A stretch of 64,000 nucleotides of DNA from Clostridium weizhouense (GTDB taxonomy: Bacteria; Bacillota; Clostridia; Clostridiales; Clostridiaceae), in NCBI RefSeq assembly GCF_019431045.1, contig NZ_JAHXPT010000009.1:1-64000 (forward strand), in the 5' to 3' direction. Both the position numbers and the translations under genes were made by a program. This document shows positions 1 to 7,857 of this stretch, piece after piece (the stretch's first letter is position 1; every line of letters starts with the position of its first letter). Under the pieces are notes generated by a model. That model was not told the DNA's origin. It worked only from the letters and a program-made list of their open reading frames with translations, and made no database searches.

Positions 1-234
1 AGTAAAGATCCACTAAGTATAAATTTTGATGATGAAACAGGAGTAACTCTTACAAGTCCAACAGGATTAAACCTAAATGCAGGTGGAAAAATAGCAATAA
101 GGACAAAAAATAACGTAAACATAACAGCACAAAGCAAAATATTAATGACCAAAGGAAATACAGAAAATGGAGTCTCAATAGAAGGAGAATTTCATATAAA
201 AGGTAATAATGTAATAAAAAAATGGAAGCTGTAG
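1..234 (+). pseudogene. 3' end of a VgrG/baseplate-spike gene, copy 1 (truncated by window edge, frameshifted)
   Basis: The reading frame enters from the left edge and encodes the beta-helical needle end of a VgrG / phage gpV-like spike. It shows repeated short strands such as GVTLTSPTGLNLNAGGKIAI and NVNITAQSKILM. It is almost identical to 5190-5459. Copy 1 has seven A's at 216-222 where copy 3 has six, so the frame hits TAG at 232-234 instead of running on to the common end (TYAPFAEGG) at about 268. The frameshift may be real or a homopolymer sequencing error. This copy may be the end of the complete vgrG lying outside the window. The AGGGAGGAG inside its last codons is the ribosome binding site of the next gene. 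Confidence 0.7.
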
Positions 235-272
235 AGAAACTTATGCTCCTTTTGCAGAGGGAGGAGTATAAA

Positions 273-1285
273 ATGGACTTTAATATTGGAAATTTAGTAA
301 GTGGTGTTGTAGGAGGAATAGCAAAAGTAGCAAATGCAGTAGGTAATGCATTATCAGCAGTAGCTAAAAGTGAAGGAATCATTGGAAGCTTTGCTGGAGT
401 TGCAGCAGTTCTTGCAAATGTTTGTGAAGATGGAGAGATTGATGAGGAGGAAGAACTCCTCGAAGAAGTATTTAAATTGTTGGTTGGAGCTCTTATACCA
501 AGGTTTGGTTTTGAATGGTCAGACGGTGATTATGATGATGATATACCTAGTGATCATGTGTGTTATATCTTATATCAAACAGGTGAAAAATCTGGTGATA
601 AAAAACATACATTTGATGAACAAGCAAAGATACAGATGAGAAAATATGAAAAAAAATATCCTGGCACAAATGTAATTTTGATGCCAGTTAGCAATCCTCA
701 AGAATTTAAGAAAAATGGAATAATATGGATGATGAGTATAATAATATTGATGCTGTAGAAATTATTTTACATGGTAGTATAAATGATGATAATGATGATG
801 ATGACTATAAGGGTGCAGGATTTATGTATTTTGAAGATGAAACACACAAAGATCATCCAGATACTTGGTGGTATAGAATTGCAACGGATACAACTGTTAT
901 TCCAGATCAACAAAAACAAGAGGCTATATTGATATCAGATTTAGATAAGAAGAAAATGAATGAATTATATTTTAGTTCTTGTAATTCTGCTAATCCTGAT
1001 GCACAAAATACAGCAAGTGCATTTGAGGAGATTGTTGATGCAAATGAGATAACTGGATGGGATGGGGGAACAGTATATGTTTATAATGATAAAGAACAAG
1101 AAAAATCAGAAGAGGTTGCAGGAGGAGAAGGATGGCTAAAAGATTGGGAGTATAAACTTACTGATAAAGGTTTATTAATATATCCAACTTCATCTAAAGG
1201 GCAACCAACTTGGTGGAAATATGTTGAAAAAGATGAATATGGATGGCCAGTTAGAAAAAGACAAGGAAAAGTAAGAATAAAATAA
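273..1285 (+). pseudogene. Cassette 1 effector: EF-hand-like leader plus caspase-like (clan CD) domain, one frameshift
   Basis: ATG 273 follows a GGGAGGAG site. The first frame (273-758) starts MDFNIGNLVSGVVGGIAK, is Ala/Gly-rich and hydrophobic, and then has an acidic loop CEDGEIDEEEE. The second frame (to 1285) carries the rest. The two join if one A is added to the A5 run at 711-715, giving EFKKKWNNMDDEYNNIDAVE. The second part has a hydrophobic strand ending in His-Gly (VEIILHGS, His codon 770) and another ending in Ser-Cys (ELYFSSCNSA, Cys codon 980). This is the His-Gly...Ser-Cys arrangement of clan CD cysteine peptidases (caspase, gingipain, C80). I infer a peptidase toxin loaded on the preceding spike protein. 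The domain call rests on motif pattern only. The gene is either broken or misread at one base. Confidence 0.5.
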
Positions 1286-1331
1286 TAAAAGTTATAATAA
1301 GATTAAATTTACATATGAAAGGAGGACTATT

Positions 1332-1748
1332 GTGAAAAAAATATTAATTGCAATAAGTATAATTTTTATAATAGTATCAATTAGAATATTTCATAGTAGT
1401 ACCAAAGTAAAACTTTTTGAAAATATTGATATAGAGCGTGTTGATCAAATTTCGATTTCATATATTGGCGGAACATTTAGCACTAAAGATAAAAGTCAGA
1501 TATCAGAAATTATGAATTATCTGAAGAATGTGCAGTTTTCTGAACGTTCTGACAACAATGCACCTAATACTACTCCAGATGTTTTAATAGGGTTAAGTGG
1601 TAAAGACAACTATGATATTCCGTGTTTAAAAATTTATGGCGATTTAGCTAGAGTTGTACCTGAACAAGAGCATGATTATACAATTCCAGATGATTTTTAT
1701 AGGGAAATTGAAAGTTTATGTAAAAAATATAAAGAGGCTAATAATTAA
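1332..1748 (+). CDS. Candidate immunity protein of cassette 1, membrane-anchored
   Basis: GTG 1332 is preceded by AAAGGAGGACTATT. The 138-residue product has an N-terminal hydrophobic anchor (about residues 4-20) without a lipobox Cys. A soluble domain follows, with ISISYIGGTFSTKDKSQI and a Pro/Asp-rich tail. I do not recognise the domain. It sits 46 bp behind the cassette 1 effector, and an intrinsic terminator follows at about 1869. That placement, and an extracytoplasmic location, fit an immunity protein protecting against an effector delivered into the cell envelope. The function is inferred from context only. Confidence 0.5.
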   Translation: MKKILIAISIIFIIVSIRIFHSSTKVKLFENIDIERVDQISISYIGGTFSTKDKSQISEIMNYLKNVQFSERSDNNAPNTTPDVLIGLSGKDNYDIPCLKIYGDLARVVPEQEHDYTIPDDFYREIESLCKKYKEANN

Positions 1749-1868
1749 TTATTATGTAATTTACATTACAAAGTTTTAAAGAAAGCATTTATATTAAGTA
1801 ATTACTTCAATTATATTAGGATTTTGGCTAAGAGAATTTTTATAAAAAAAGATAATTATTATTTATTA

Positions 1869-1907
1869 TTTTAACTGACTGCAATTTTTTGGTCAGTTAA
1901 AATTTTT
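1869..1907 (+). terminator. Intrinsic terminator after cassette 1
   Basis: TTTTAACTGAC at 1869 pairs with GTCAGTTAAAA at 1892, and a T-rich run follows. It closes the cassette 1 effector/immunity pair and leaves the next vgrG tail copy without an obvious promoter of its own. Confidence 0.75.
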
Positions 1908-1921
1908 CTTAAAATCCAGTT

Positions 1922-2074
1922 ATGATAACAGCACAAAGCAAAATATTAATGACAAAAGGAAATACAGAAAATGGAGTCTCAATAGAAGGAGAATTCCATA
2001 TAAAAGGTAATAATGTAATAAAAAACGGAAGCTGTAGAGAAACTTATGCTCCTTTTGCAGAAGGAGGAGTATAA
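1922..2074 (+). pseudogene. VgrG 3' end repeat, copy 2 (50 codons)
   Basis: From 1925 the DNA matches 5310-5459 almost base for base and encodes ITAQSKILMTKGNTENG up to TYAPFAEGGV. A fortuitous ATG at 1922 is in frame, but no ribosome binding site precedes it. Homology begins abruptly in the middle of the gene, so this is a duplicated tail and not a working spike gene. Its stop codon (2072-2074) lies 1 bp before the next start. Its AAGGAGGAG supplies that gene's ribosome binding site. Confidence 0.75.
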
Positions 2075-2075
2075 A

Positions 2076-2324
2076 ATGGACTTTAGTATTGGAATTTTAG
2101 TAAAAGGTGTTGTAGGAGGAATCGCAAAAGCAGCAAAAGCAGTAGTTGATACAGCAAAATCTATAATATCAGGAATTTCTGAAATATTTTCATCAGCTGG
2201 TGGAGCACTTGCATCAGTTCTATCTGGAGCAATGTCTGTACTTGGTGTTGTGGATTTTGATGAAGATGGTGATTTGGACATTGATGACGCAGAAGAATTA
2301 TTAGGAGAAATAAGGTATGGATAA
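2076..2324 (+). pseudogene. Cassette 2 effector leader (EF-hand-type), toxin domain lost
   Basis: ATG 2076 is 8 bases after AGGAGGAG. The 82-residue product begins MDFSIGILVKGVVGGIAKAA, closely matching the cassette 1 leader. It continues through Ala/Ser/Gly-rich hydrophobic sequence and ends with a canonical EF-hand loop (DFDEDGDLDIDDAEE, Asp at loop positions 1, 3 and 5, Gly at 6). It then stops soon after GEIRYG. The stop lies inside the duplicated ankyrin-gene start (2317). The toxin domain was therefore most likely removed by recombination between short repeats. Confidence 0.55.
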
Positions 2325-2427
2325 AAAATTTATCGTAGCAATATTAATTTTTGCTTCAATAATATATTCATGTTACTGGGTTAATGGAGGAAGTAAGTGT
2401 GGGAGACATAAAACAATGGTCATTTGA
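2317..2427 (+). pseudogene. Duplicated 5' fragment of the ankyrin lipoprotein gene
   Basis: About 75 bp (2310-2385) nearly duplicate 3882-3957, including GAGAAATAAGGT and the signal sequence MDKKFIVAILIFASIIYSC. After GTTAATGG the match ends, and the frame runs into the next gene and stops. This is a recombination scar: an immunity gene start kept while the rest was exchanged. Confidence 0.75.
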
Positions 2428-2650
2428 ATTTTATGAATTGAAATTTTTTTTGTTTAATAGAAAAATTTGTAGAATATGTGGAAGTAAAATGAAAAAAATA
2501 ACAAGCAAGAGATATATTGGAATGAAAAAGTTTAGAGGTATTGTGACAGGTTTATCATATAGTAAAGCATATGAAATCACAATTTTTTATTATTGCTCAA
2601 AATGTGATAAAAAATATTCTTTAGAAGAGCTAGCAAAGGGGAACAAATAA
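2399..2650 (+). CDS. Small zinc-ribbon-like protein
   Basis: GTG 2399 lies 8 bases after GGAGG (2386-2390). The in-frame ATG 2384 lies at the recombination junction and has no such site, so I prefer GTG. The product of about 83 residues has two Cys pairs, CRICGSK and CSKCDKK, about 40 residues apart, as in zinc ribbons. Phe/Tyr-rich strands lie between them. It is followed by a membrane protein and a broken DUF4176-like gene. I do not know its function. It could be an accessory or immunity gene of the exchanged cassette. Confidence 0.55.
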   Translation: MGDIKQWSFEFYELKFFLFNRKICRICGSKMKKITSKRYIGMKKFRGIVTGLSYSKAYEITIFYYCSKCDKKYSLEELAKGNK

Positions 2651-2652
2651 TT

Positions 2653-2937
2653 ATGAAAAATTTAATAAAAAGAATAGTAACCAATAAATTGTATATAGGA
2701 TGTTTGGGAGCTGTATTAATACAATATATTTTTAGAAATAATTATATTAAACAAGCATTATTTAATACCACAAACATATCATCAATCAGTCAATATGGAT
2801 TATTAGTTTTAACAATTATAGGAGCGACTATTCTTGCAGGAACTATACTTTTTGGTGGACTTTATATTTTTATACTAGTATTCACAAAATTTATATTCCC
2901 AGGATGGAGAAAAATTTTTTATATGTTAAAAAAATAA
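2653..2937 (+). CDS. Small membrane protein of cassette 2 region
   Basis: The 94-residue product has hydrophobic segments at about 14-27, 48-66 and 68-84 and basic ends (MKNLIKR, WRKIFYMLKK). It starts 2 bp after the preceding stop, so the two are translationally linked. No family is recognised. Position and membrane character suit an immunity or accessory role, but that is inference. Confidence 0.5.
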   Translation: MKNLIKRIVTNKLYIGCLGAVLIQYIFRNNYIKQALFNTTNISSISQYGLLVLTIIGATILAGTILFGGLYIFILVFTKFIFPGWRKIFYMLKK

Positions 2938-2953
2938 AAAAGGAGATTTGATT

Positions 2954-3229
2954 GTGAAAACATTATTACCAATAGGTTCAATTGTATTATTAAAAGATAG
3001 TAATAAAAAATTAATGATAATAGGAAGATTGCAGAGAGAATTAGAAAGTAGAAGGGAAAATTAATGGGATTATTCTGCTTGCTTATATCCAGAAGGAAAT
3101 TTAAGACCAGAAAGTGCGTTTTTATTTAATCATGAACAAATTGAAAGGGTTTATTTTATAGGGTTTCAAGATATAGAAGAATTAGAATATAATAAAAAAA
3201 TAAGTGAATATATAAATAAAAATATTTAA
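2954..3229 (+). pseudogene. DUF4176-like protein, interrupted by an in-frame stop
   Basis: GTG 2954 follows AAAGGAGATTTGATT. The frame reads VKTLLPIGSIVLLKDSNKK...LMIIGRLQREL. It meets TAA at 3062-3064 and continues in the same frame with WDYSACLYPEGNLRPESAF, FLFNHEQIERVYFIGFQD and a stop at 3227. The PIGS(I/V)VLLK, YSACLYPEG and FNHEQI blocks are typical of DUF4176. That family usually accompanies LXG toxins of the type VII secretion system. One nonsense mutation breaks it. Its presence suggests that this stretch came from a different toxin locus. Confidence 0.65.
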
Positions 3230-3244
3230 TAAAATTAAATGTAA

Positions 3245-3853
3245 GTGATAATTTTAGGGATAAAAGAGTTAGATATTTTCAATCAGGTGAAAAAATACTG
3301 TAATAGTATCTATGGATGTATTTCAACATGTTTGCCAGCACAATACCCTAGCCATAAAAAAAGAAGAACAATTTGGTATAAAACACTAAATAAATCTGAG
3401 ATTATTAAGGCAATAAATATTGACCAATTATTCAAATGTATTGTATTAAAGAAAGGTAAAGATTTTTACGAATATAAAAATGCAATACTATTCAATCCAG
3501 CAGCAGTTAATGCAGAGGCTTATAAATTACCCGTCTCAGAATATAGTGCTGATATGACTTCATATATTGTGGAAGGTGAAGCACTAAATGCTTGTGAAGA
3601 TGTTATATCAAAACCAATTAGTAAAGCAGTTTATTTACCTACGCAATATCCTGTTGATACTGCGATAGGTCCAATAAATAGTGCAGATGCAATTGCAAAT
3701 CACTTAATTGGTGCAGTAAAAGAATCAATAAAGCAATATAATTCGAATGAAAAGGTGATTATATCAAGGACAGTAGATAATAAAATTAAAGAGTTAGGTG
3801 AGAATTTAAATGAAGCATTTAACAGCCCTAAGGTACAACAGTTCTTAAGATAA
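3245..3853 (+). CDS. Unrecognised protein before the ankyrin lipoprotein; possible effector remnant
   Basis: The open frame (202 codons from GTG 3245) has an in-frame TAA directly upstream and only a weak ribosome binding site, so it may be the 3' part of a longer effector. The sequence is soluble, with a duplicated motif LP(A/T)QYP at about residues 30 and 132 and several Cys residues near the N-terminus. I recognise no domain. It ends 35 bp before the ankyrin lipoprotein, the usual place of a toxin relative to its immunity gene. The toxin role is inference from order. Confidence 0.4.
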   Translation: MIILGIKELDIFNQVKKYCNSIYGCISTCLPAQYPSHKKRRTIWYKTLNKSEIIKAINIDQLFKCIVLKKGKDFYEYKNAILFNPAAVNAEAYKLPVSEYSADMTSYIVEGEALNACEDVISKPISKAVYLPTQYPVDTAIGPINSADAIANHLIGAVKESIKQYNSNEKVIISRTVDNKIKELGENLNEAFNSPKVQQFLR

Positions 3854-3888
3854 AGGATTATATTATCAATGCGAAGGAGAAATAAGGT

Positions 3889-4869
3889 ATGGATAAAAAA
3901 TTTATAGTAGCAATATTAATTTTTGCTTCAATAATATGTTCATGTTACTGGGTTAATGGTGGATCAACATACATAATAAATAATGTAATTGATTATATTT
4001 CTAGTAAAACCAATAATGGTGAATATAAAATTATTAATATAAATATTTATAGAAACACTCCAGCATGGAAATTAGCATTAGCTGTAAGAGATGAAAAAAC
4101 TGAAACTATAGAAAAAATAATAAAAGATAATGAGGAATTATTGAATTATCAAGACCCTAAATATGGTGCTACTTTGTTATTATGGGCAGTAGGTATGGAA
4201 AAGTATAAATCAGCAGAGACATTATTAAAATGTGGTGCAGACCCCAATATAGCATCAACAAGTGAGGGAGAGACTCCACTTTTTCAAGCAGCAGGTTTTT
4301 CTTGGATAGATAACGATGCTAAAAATGATCCTAAGTATGTAAAACTTCTATTAAGTTATGGTGCAGATCCAAATAAAAATTATGTCGGAAAGGATCATGA
4401 CATTATAGAGGAAGGCACAAGCCCATTAATGCATTCAATTATATGTGGTATTGAGAAAACAAAAGCTTTAGTAGAAGCAGGAGCTGATATTAACTATAAA
4501 ACAAAAAGTGGACATACAGCAGGAATCAAAGCTTTACATGCAGGTGGCCCAAATGCTACATTGGAAGGCATGCAATATGCATACTATTTAATTGTAGAGA
4601 AAAAAGCAAAAGTAAATGAAGCTTATTATGCAACAGAAAATGTTACAATGCCAGGTGATGATCCTAATGAAAAATTTTATCCAGTAGATATACTAAGGAA
4701 TTGGATATATGAATTAGATTCAGAAGAATATAAGATTAAAATGGAAATTGTTAAAGAATTTAATAATCAAGGGGTAAAATACTGGGAGACTAAAATTCCT
4801 GAATATAGGTTAAAACTAATTAAAAAGACTTATCCAGATACTTGGGAAGAATATATAAAAAAATATTAA
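3889..4869 (+). CDS. Ankyrin-repeat lipoprotein, candidate immunity protein
   Basis: ATG 3889 follows GAAGGAGAAATAAGGT. The 326-residue product has a lipoprotein-type signal (MDKKFIVAILIFASIICSC, Cys19 after ICS). The body has ankyrin-type repeats: LLLWAVGMEKYKSAETLLKC then GADPN, LFQAAG...YVKLLLSYGADPN, and LMHSIICG...ALVEAGADINYK. Lipidation would place it on the outer face of the cytoplasmic membrane. Ankyrin lipoproteins are common partners of envelope-targeting toxins. Its 5' end is duplicated at 2317, so it takes part in cassette exchange. A strong terminator follows at 4884. Confidence 0.7.
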   Translation: MDKKFIVAILIFASIICSCYWVNGGSTYIINNVIDYISSKTNNGEYKIININIYRNTPAWKLALAVRDEKTETIEKIIKDNEELLNYQDPKYGATLLLWAVGMEKYKSAETLLKCGADPNIASTSEGETPLFQAAGFSWIDNDAKNDPKYVKLLLSYGADPNKNYVGKDHDIIEEGTSPLMHSIICGIEKTKALVEAGADINYKTKSGHTAGIKALHAGGPNATLEGMQYAYYLIVEKKAKVNEAYYATENVTMPGDDPNEKFYPVDILRNWIYELDSEEYKIKMEIVKEFNNQGVKYWETKIPEYRLKLIKKTYPDTWEEYIKKY

Positions 4870-4883
4870 AAATATATAATAAA

Positions 4884-4928
4884 AAAAATCCTCCTAACTT
4901 CTGTAATTAAAGATGAGGAGGATTTTTA
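4884..4928 (+). terminator. Intrinsic terminator after the ankyrin gene
   Basis: AAAAATCCTCCT (4884-4895) pairs perfectly over 12 bp with AGGAGGATTTTT (4916-4927). A decayed relative of this hairpin and its downstream sequence lies at 7806-7850, so the terminator is itself part of the shuffled material. Confidence 0.85.
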
Positions 4929-4976
4929 GTGTTAATAAATGTTTTAAATTACAAATGAAGAAGCCTATTGGTTTAG

Positions 4977-5459
4977 ATATGCACCATCACTTATTCAATG
5001 CCTATTCTTGGAGAAAGTGCAAGGCTTTATTTTCCAAGTGAAGATGGTGCAGAACCAATTATTACAGGTTGCATAAGAAAAAATGGAGATACTTGTGAAA
5101 AAACATCTGATACAACAAATAGATATTTTGCTTCAGAACATGGAAGTGAGATAGAAATGCTTCCAGGAGCTTTAAATATAAATGGTGGAAGTAAAGATCC
5201 ACTAAGTATAAATTTTGATGATGAAACAGGAGTAACTCTTACAAGTCCAACAGGATTAAACCTAAATGCAGGTGGAAAAATAGCAATAAGGACAAAAAAT
5301 AACGTAAACATAACAGCACAAAGCAAAATATTAATGACCAAAGGAAATACAGAAAATGGAGTCTCAATAGAAGGAGAATTCCATATAAAAGGTAATAATG
5401 TAATAAAAAACGGAAGCTGTAGAGAAACTTATGCTCCTTTTGCAGAAGGAGGAGAGTAA
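4977..5459 (+). pseudogene. VgrG 3' end repeat, copy 3 (longest copy)
   Basis: The open frame after TAG 4974 encodes the post-OB part of a VgrG-like spike: MPILGESARLYFPSEDG (the M/P-E/L-G-D-xVRLYFPS block), then PIITGCIRKN, FASEHGSEIEML and the beta-helix repeats, ending EGGE at 5459. No ribosome binding site precedes ATG 4998 and the N-terminal gp27/gp5-like domains are missing. It is therefore a duplicated tail and probably not expressed alone. It matches copy 1 over about 268 bp and copy 2 over 150 bp. Its last codons contain the AAGGAGGAGAG site for the next gene. Confidence 0.75.
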
Positions 5460-5460
5460 T

Positions 5461-6333
5461 ATGGGTTTCTGGGGGAACATGGTAAGTGCTGTTAAGGGAG
5501 CAGTAGCCAAAGTAGCAACAGTAGTAACACAATTAGAAACAACAGTAAGTAATAAAATAGCAGGATTATTTGAAATAGGGACTTCAATGATAAATCTAGT
5601 AGGAGATGTTACTGGAGTTATAGCAGATATTGCAAATATTTGTGATGATGGGGAGATTAATGAAGACGAAAAGGAAAGACTAAATAAAGATATAAATAAA
5701 GTGTATGTTGGAGCTTCTATATTATTTAACGAATTAAAAGATTCTGATGTTGGAAAGCTCATTGATGATCCTACAAGTACATTTAATCAGCTAAATGATA
5801 ACCTTAGAAGCAGTAGTTTTAATAGATGGTTAAATGATAAAGAAAATGATAATGGATTAATAAAATGGGTTAAGGATGAAGTACACGATACTTTAAAGAA
5901 GAGAATAATTAGAGCAGAGGCAATGACATCAACTGTAATTAATACAACAAAGGGAGCGATAGAATTTGTAGAGAAACCATTTGAGTTAGAGACAAAAGAA
6001 AAATGGAGATATGTAAATTCATTATTTGGAGAAGATGGATTTTTTAGAACAGGTAATCCTGATAAGTTTATAGATGCAAATAAGCAGAATTTAAAGGAAA
6101 GAGAGCAGTGGGTAAATCAAATAAAAAGTATTCCAGGTCAAATAATTGACGATGCAAAAACAGCATTAACACCTAATAAAATATATGATTGGTGCTTTAA
6201 CCCTGATATGAGTTTAGAAGATGCTACAGAATCGAATCAAAGTACGGTTAATACAGCAATGTTAGTAGATGGTGTGAATGGTTTGGTAAAGGGAAAATTT
6301 AATAAGGTATTAAAAGAAAATATGAATCTATAA
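5461..6333 (+). CDS. Cassette 3 effector with EF-hand-like leader
   Basis: ATG 5461 lies 1 bp after the vgrG tail stop and is served by GAAGGAGGAGAG. The 290-residue product opens MGFWGNMVSAVKGAVAKVAT, followed by a long hydrophobic/Ala-Gly-Val region and an acidic loop ICDDGEINEDEKE (about residues 60-72) like those in cassettes 1 and 2. The remainder is helical and charged, with DVGKLIDDP and DANKQNLKEREQWVNQIKSI. I recognise no catalytic domain. After TAA 6331 the DNA continues to encode a plausible C-terminus in a -1 frame (6334-6443), so the present stop may result from a frameshift. I infer a spike-delivered effector. Confidence 0.55.
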   Translation: MGFWGNMVSAVKGAVAKVATVVTQLETTVSNKIAGLFEIGTSMINLVGDVTGVIADIANICDDGEINEDEKERLNKDINKVYVGASILFNELKDSDVGKLIDDPTSTFNQLNDNLRSSSFNRWLNDKENDNGLIKWVKDEVHDTLKKRIIRAEAMTSTVINTTKGAIEFVEKPFELETKEKWRYVNSLFGEDGFFRTGNPDKFIDANKQNLKEREQWVNQIKSIPGQIIDDAKTALTPNKIYDWCFNPDMSLEDATESNQSTVNTAMLVDGVNGLVKGKFNKVLKENMNL

Positions 6334-6443
6334 ATAATAGAGTAGGGTTATTTGGACTAGGATGGACATTTGCAGCAGGTGTTGTTGCAGGGTGTACTAT
6401 TTGAGCAATAGGTGAGTTTTGGAAAGAGAGTTGGATAAAATGA
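6334..6443 (+). pseudogene. Decayed C-terminal tail of the cassette 3 effector
   Basis: In the frame beginning at 6336 the DNA reads NRVGLFGLGWTFAAGVVAG then CTI, TGA (6402), then AIGEFWKESWIK and TGA (6441). The Gly/Ala-rich helix followed by GEFWKES is a natural effector ending. Reaching it needs one frameshift near 6331 and readthrough of TGA 6402. The last TGA overlaps the next start codon (ATGA), as expected for a true toxin-immunity junction. Confidence 0.5.
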
Positions 6444-6793
6444 TTGACACAATTAAGTACCTTTTAGTATTGGGAATATCAATATCTTTTATTTACTATA
6501 CAATTTTTGTTGTCAAAAAAGATATTTGTTTAAAAATATTTTCAATGTTACTTTCAACTACTGGGATCTTACTATTTTTATGGAAAGTTAGTGGTATAAA
6601 TGAAGTTCTATTTAGAAATTTATTTTTTATTTCTACAGCAGTATTAGTAATTCAGATAACAGTTATGGCGTGGAGAATAAGAAAAATTCCAGATAAGAGA
6701 TATGGTACATATGCTTGGTTAGGTACACTTATTTTCTTGTGTTTAGCCTTAATCGCAATTTATGTAATGTCAAAAATGGGAGTATATGGATAG
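6440..6793 (+). CDS. Candidate immunity protein of cassette 3, four membrane segments
   Basis: I choose ATG 6440 because it overlaps the preceding TGA as ATGA and follows GGAAAGAGAG. The upstream TTG 6419 would overlap the effector tail. The 117-residue product has about four hydrophobic segments: KYLLVLGISISFIYYTIFVV, ICLKIFSMLLSTTGILLFLW, FRNLFFISTAVLVIQITVMA and TLIFLCLALIAIYVM. A small multi-span protein right behind a toxin suggests immunity against a membrane-acting effector. That role is inferred from position; no family is recognised. Confidence 0.5.
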   Translation: MIDTIKYLLVLGISISFIYYTIFVVKKDICLKIFSMLLSTTGILLFLWKVSGINEVLFRNLFFISTAVLVIQITVMAWRIRKIPDKRYGTYAWLGTLIFLCLALIAIYVMSKMGVYG

Positions 6794-6916
6794 ATGGATT
6801 ATGCATCAAATCTGTTGTGAACTTTTTCGCACACATATTTTGCATAATATAATGAAGCAACAGTTGTAAATAATACAAGTTTTTCCAATGAGTAGGTAAG
6901 AAGAGTTGAAAGATAA

Positions 6917-7186
6917 GCTGATGCAATTTGTGACCCAACTCCAGAGTCAGAAGAAAAAGGAGGACAAATATCTTATTATAACATAAATGATAAAAATTTA
7001 AAATTTAAGATAGAAGATAAGATTAGGCAATTTTCAGGAAGTAAATTTAATACAGAAGGATGTGATAATTATCCAGCAAAATATGTTAAGGAGGAGAATA
7101 AAGATATGTTTGAAGATATATATTGGGAGAGAATTTATGAAGATGGACATACCGAACAAATAGATATTGGAGGACCAAGAAAATGA
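6917..7186 (+). pseudogene. C-terminal remnant of a cassette 4 effector
   Basis: An open frame without a start codon runs from after TAA 6914 to TGA 7184: ADAICDPTPESEEKGGQISY... KFNTEGCDNYPAKYV... EDGHTEQIDIGGPRK. It ends by overlapping ATG 7183 of the next gene (ATGA). A soluble charged toxin tip fused to its immunity gene by overlap is typical of orphan polymorphic-toxin modules. No start or leader domain remains, and 6794-6916 shows only decayed sequence. Confidence 0.45.
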
Positions 7187-7716
7187 AAATAATTAAAATA
7201 ATAGGTAGAAGTATTATAGCATTTATTTTATTAATACCTATTATTGTTAGAATACCTGTAGAGCACATTGCAATTCATATAAATACTACTAAAGGCTTAA
7301 AAGAAGATTTTGTTGAAGAGAAAACAGCACAAATTTATGTTGGTAGCTATCCAGAATATCCTGGATGGTGTATATATGGAAAAGATGGTGTAATGTTTGA
7401 GTTTGACAAAGATCATCATATGGACTTTATATTTATTACAGGTAATTTTCCAGATAAACTAAATTATGATTTGGTTGAAAATACTTTTGTTCTTAATGGA
7501 AAATATTTGGGTGAAAAGAAATATAAAAATATTTCTGCAGGTTGCTTCTATGTGGAAAGTTGGGGAACATTAGGAGATGTTAAAAGAAGCAAGGGAGATT
7601 GCGAAAATTTCTCAAAGTCAAGTTTAACGATACTAGATAAAGTATTTACCGACCCAATACTTGTACATAGTCTTGATGAATTTGAGGATGTGGGCTATTC
7701 TAAAATTACAGAATAA
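7183..7716 (+). CDS. Candidate immunity protein of cassette 4, membrane-anchored
   Basis: ATG 7183 overlaps the toxin remnant's stop, with GGAGG at 7171-7175. The 177-residue product has an N-terminal anchor (IIGRSIIAFILLIPIIVRI) and an extracytoplasmic domain rich in Tyr, Gly and Trp (VGSYPEYPGWCIYGKDGVMF). The domain is not recognised. The anchor-plus-ectodomain layout is the same as the cassette 1 partner (1332-1748). I infer an immunity role from the four-base overlap with the toxin tail. Confidence 0.5.
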   Translation: MKIIKIIGRSIIAFILLIPIIVRIPVEHIAIHINTTKGLKEDFVEEKTAQIYVGSYPEYPGWCIYGKDGVMFEFDKDHHMDFIFITGNFPDKLNYDLVENTFVLNGKYLGEKKYKNISAGCFYVESWGTLGDVKRSKGDCENFSKSSLTILDKVFTDPILVHSLDEFEDVGYSKITE

Positions 7717-7857
7717 TATTATTTAGAAAATAAGGAGTAAGTATAAATAAAGTTAAAATGAAACGTATAGAGAATTAATATGTATAAGAATACGTGAACT
7801 GCCAATAATCCTTCTCATTTATATAATTAAAGATAAGGAGGATTGTTAATTGATAGT

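Noticed and set aside
370..639. Second plus-strand frame inside the cassette 1 effector
   Set aside because: Out of frame with the conserved leader; translation has no domain. The real continuation is the 725-1285 frame.
5239..5532. Minus-strand frames over the vgrG tails (also at 50-382 and 1979-2281)
   Set aside because: They recur only because the vgrG tail is repeated; they are antisense to the beta-helix coding frame.
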